Of a stretch of DNA of 64,000 bases, positions 63,457 through 64,000 are shown one piece after another (the stretch's first letter is position 1; each line of letters begins with the position of its first letter). Where the stretch lies: NCBI GenBank assembly GCA_016283095.1, contig JAEEMG010000002.1, forward strand, positions 22,873 through 86,872. The letters run 5' to 3'. Made by a program: the position numbers and the translations under genes. The stretch comes from Paludibacteraceae bacterium. GTDB taxonomy: Bacteria > Bacteroidota > Bacteroidia > Bacteroidales > Paludibacteraceae. The notes under the pieces are model-generated. The model saw only the letters and a list, made by a program, of their open reading frames with translations. It ran no database searches and was not told the DNA's origin.

Positions 63457-64000
63457 ATGGCAAAAGTATTAATCGCAACAGAGAAGCCATTCGCAGCAGC
63501 AGCTGTAGAAGGTATTAAGAATATCATCAGCGGTGCAGGTTTTGAGATCGCTGTTCTTGAGAAGTACACAGAGAAGCAGCAGCTTCTTGATGCAGTAGCA
63601 GACGTAGACGCTATCATCATCCGTTCAGACATCATCGATGCTGAGGTTATGGATGCTGCAAAGAACCTAAAGATCGTTGTTCGCGCAGGTGCTGGTTACG
63701 ACAACGTTGATCTTGAGGCAGCAACAGCTCGCAAGATTGTTGTAATGAACACTCCAGGACAGAACGCCAACGCAGTAGCTGAGTTGGTACTTGGTTTGTT
63801 GGTTTACGCAGTACGTAACTTCTACAACGGCAAGAGCGGTTCAGAACTTCTAGGCAAGAAGCTTGGTATCCTTGCATTCGGTAACGTTGGTCGCAACGTC
63901 GCTCGCATCGCTAAGGGCTTCGGCATGGATGTATACGCATACGACGCATTCTGCCCTGCAGATGTAATCGAGGCAGCTGGTGTACACGCAGTAAAGAATC
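63457..64000 (+). CDS. serA: D-3-phosphoglycerate dehydrogenase, N-terminal part (cut by window edge)
   Basis: From ATG at 63457 the frame is open to the window end, about 181 codons: MAKVLIATEKPFAAAAVEGI first, then VVRAGAGYDNVDLEAATARK and the NAD-binding segment LGILAFGNVGRNVARIAKGF. This is a D-isomer hydroxyacid dehydrogenase; with serC directly upstream it is SerA, the first step of serine synthesis. The catalytic His and any ACT domain lie beyond the window. Confidence 0.92.
   Translation, partial: MAKVLIATEKPFAAAAVEGIKNIISGAGFEIAVLEKYTEKQQLLDAVADVDAIIIRSDIIDAEVMDAAKNLKIVVRAGAGYDNVDLEAATARKIVVMNTPGQNANAVAELVLGLLVYAVRNFYNGKSGSELLGKKLGILAFGNVGRNVARIAKGFGMDVYAYDAFCPADVIEAAGVHAVKN

Overview
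The window looks like a chromosomal contig from a member of the Bacteroidota, most likely order Bacteroidales. The evidence is: the str, S10, spc and alpha ribosomal gene blocks joined into one run (rpsL-rpsG-fusA-rpsJ onward, with no tuf between fusA and rpsJ); promoters of the Bacteroidota form TTTG-N19-TAnnTTTG in front of rpsL, a tRNA cluster and several single genes; many small lipoproteins; and typical families (DUF3078, a TamB-like protein, FISUMP-like lipoproteins, an aryl-polyene-like ketosynthase cluster). The genus cannot be fixed from the sequence alone.

Layout. 1-15984 (minus strand): ribosomal operon of about 16 kb, from rpsL at the promoter end through rpsG, fusA, rpsJ and the S10/spc/alpha proteins, secY, infA, rpmJ, rpsM, rpsK and rpsD to the start of rpoA, which runs off the window. 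16465-20173: a DUF805 membrane protein, an outer-membrane-like protein with a DUF4349-like coiled coil, and two overlapping lipoprotein genes, one with a HELAH zinc-protease motif. 20608-24260: menA, an S41 protease and dCMP deaminase, then a Gly-Leu-Phe tRNA operon with its own promoter and terminator. 24322-30891: a lipoprotein, a 1471-residue TamB-like protein, a rhodanese-like lipoprotein lacking the catalytic Cys, and a family 2 glycosyltransferase. 31221-32894: a small secreted protein and an Rpn/PD-(D/E)XK-like protein.

33044-44142 (minus) is the most unusual block. A 1534-residue secreted Ig/beta-helix protein is followed at 21 bp by an acyl carrier protein, a complete ketosynthase, a ketosynthase-like chain-length-factor protein, a polysaccharide deacetylase, a LolA-like protein, a DUF3261-like lipoprotein, a family 2 glycosyltransferase, DUF2062 and an LD-carboxypeptidase, several overlapping by a few bases. 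This resembles part of an aryl-polyene/flexirubin-type locus, without the reductase, dehydratase, acyltransferase and exporter genes that would be expected.

44329-55871: a secreted DNA/RNA endonuclease divergent from a family 4 glycosyltransferase and a nitrilase-type amidase; tRNA-Leu(UAG); an acyl-carrier-like protein that has lost its attachment Ser; a DUF3078 protein paired with a TPR protein; gltX; and the Kdo transferase gene waaA. 56312-64000: a FISUMP-like lipoprotein, a gene-free stretch of mobile-looking repeats, a GH5 glycosidase lipoprotein, a lipoprotein that appears highly expressed, two tandem toxin-antitoxin modules, and serC-serA (serA cut by the window end).

Intergenic DNA is notable. 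A structured repeat of up to about 250 bp recurs at five places. It has two palindromes whose stems are largely kept by paired or G-T-wobble changes, and partial terminal inverted repeats. A different 205-bp element with a 22-bp terminal inverted repeat lies directly beside one copy. No transposase, CRISPR array, rRNA or prophage was found.
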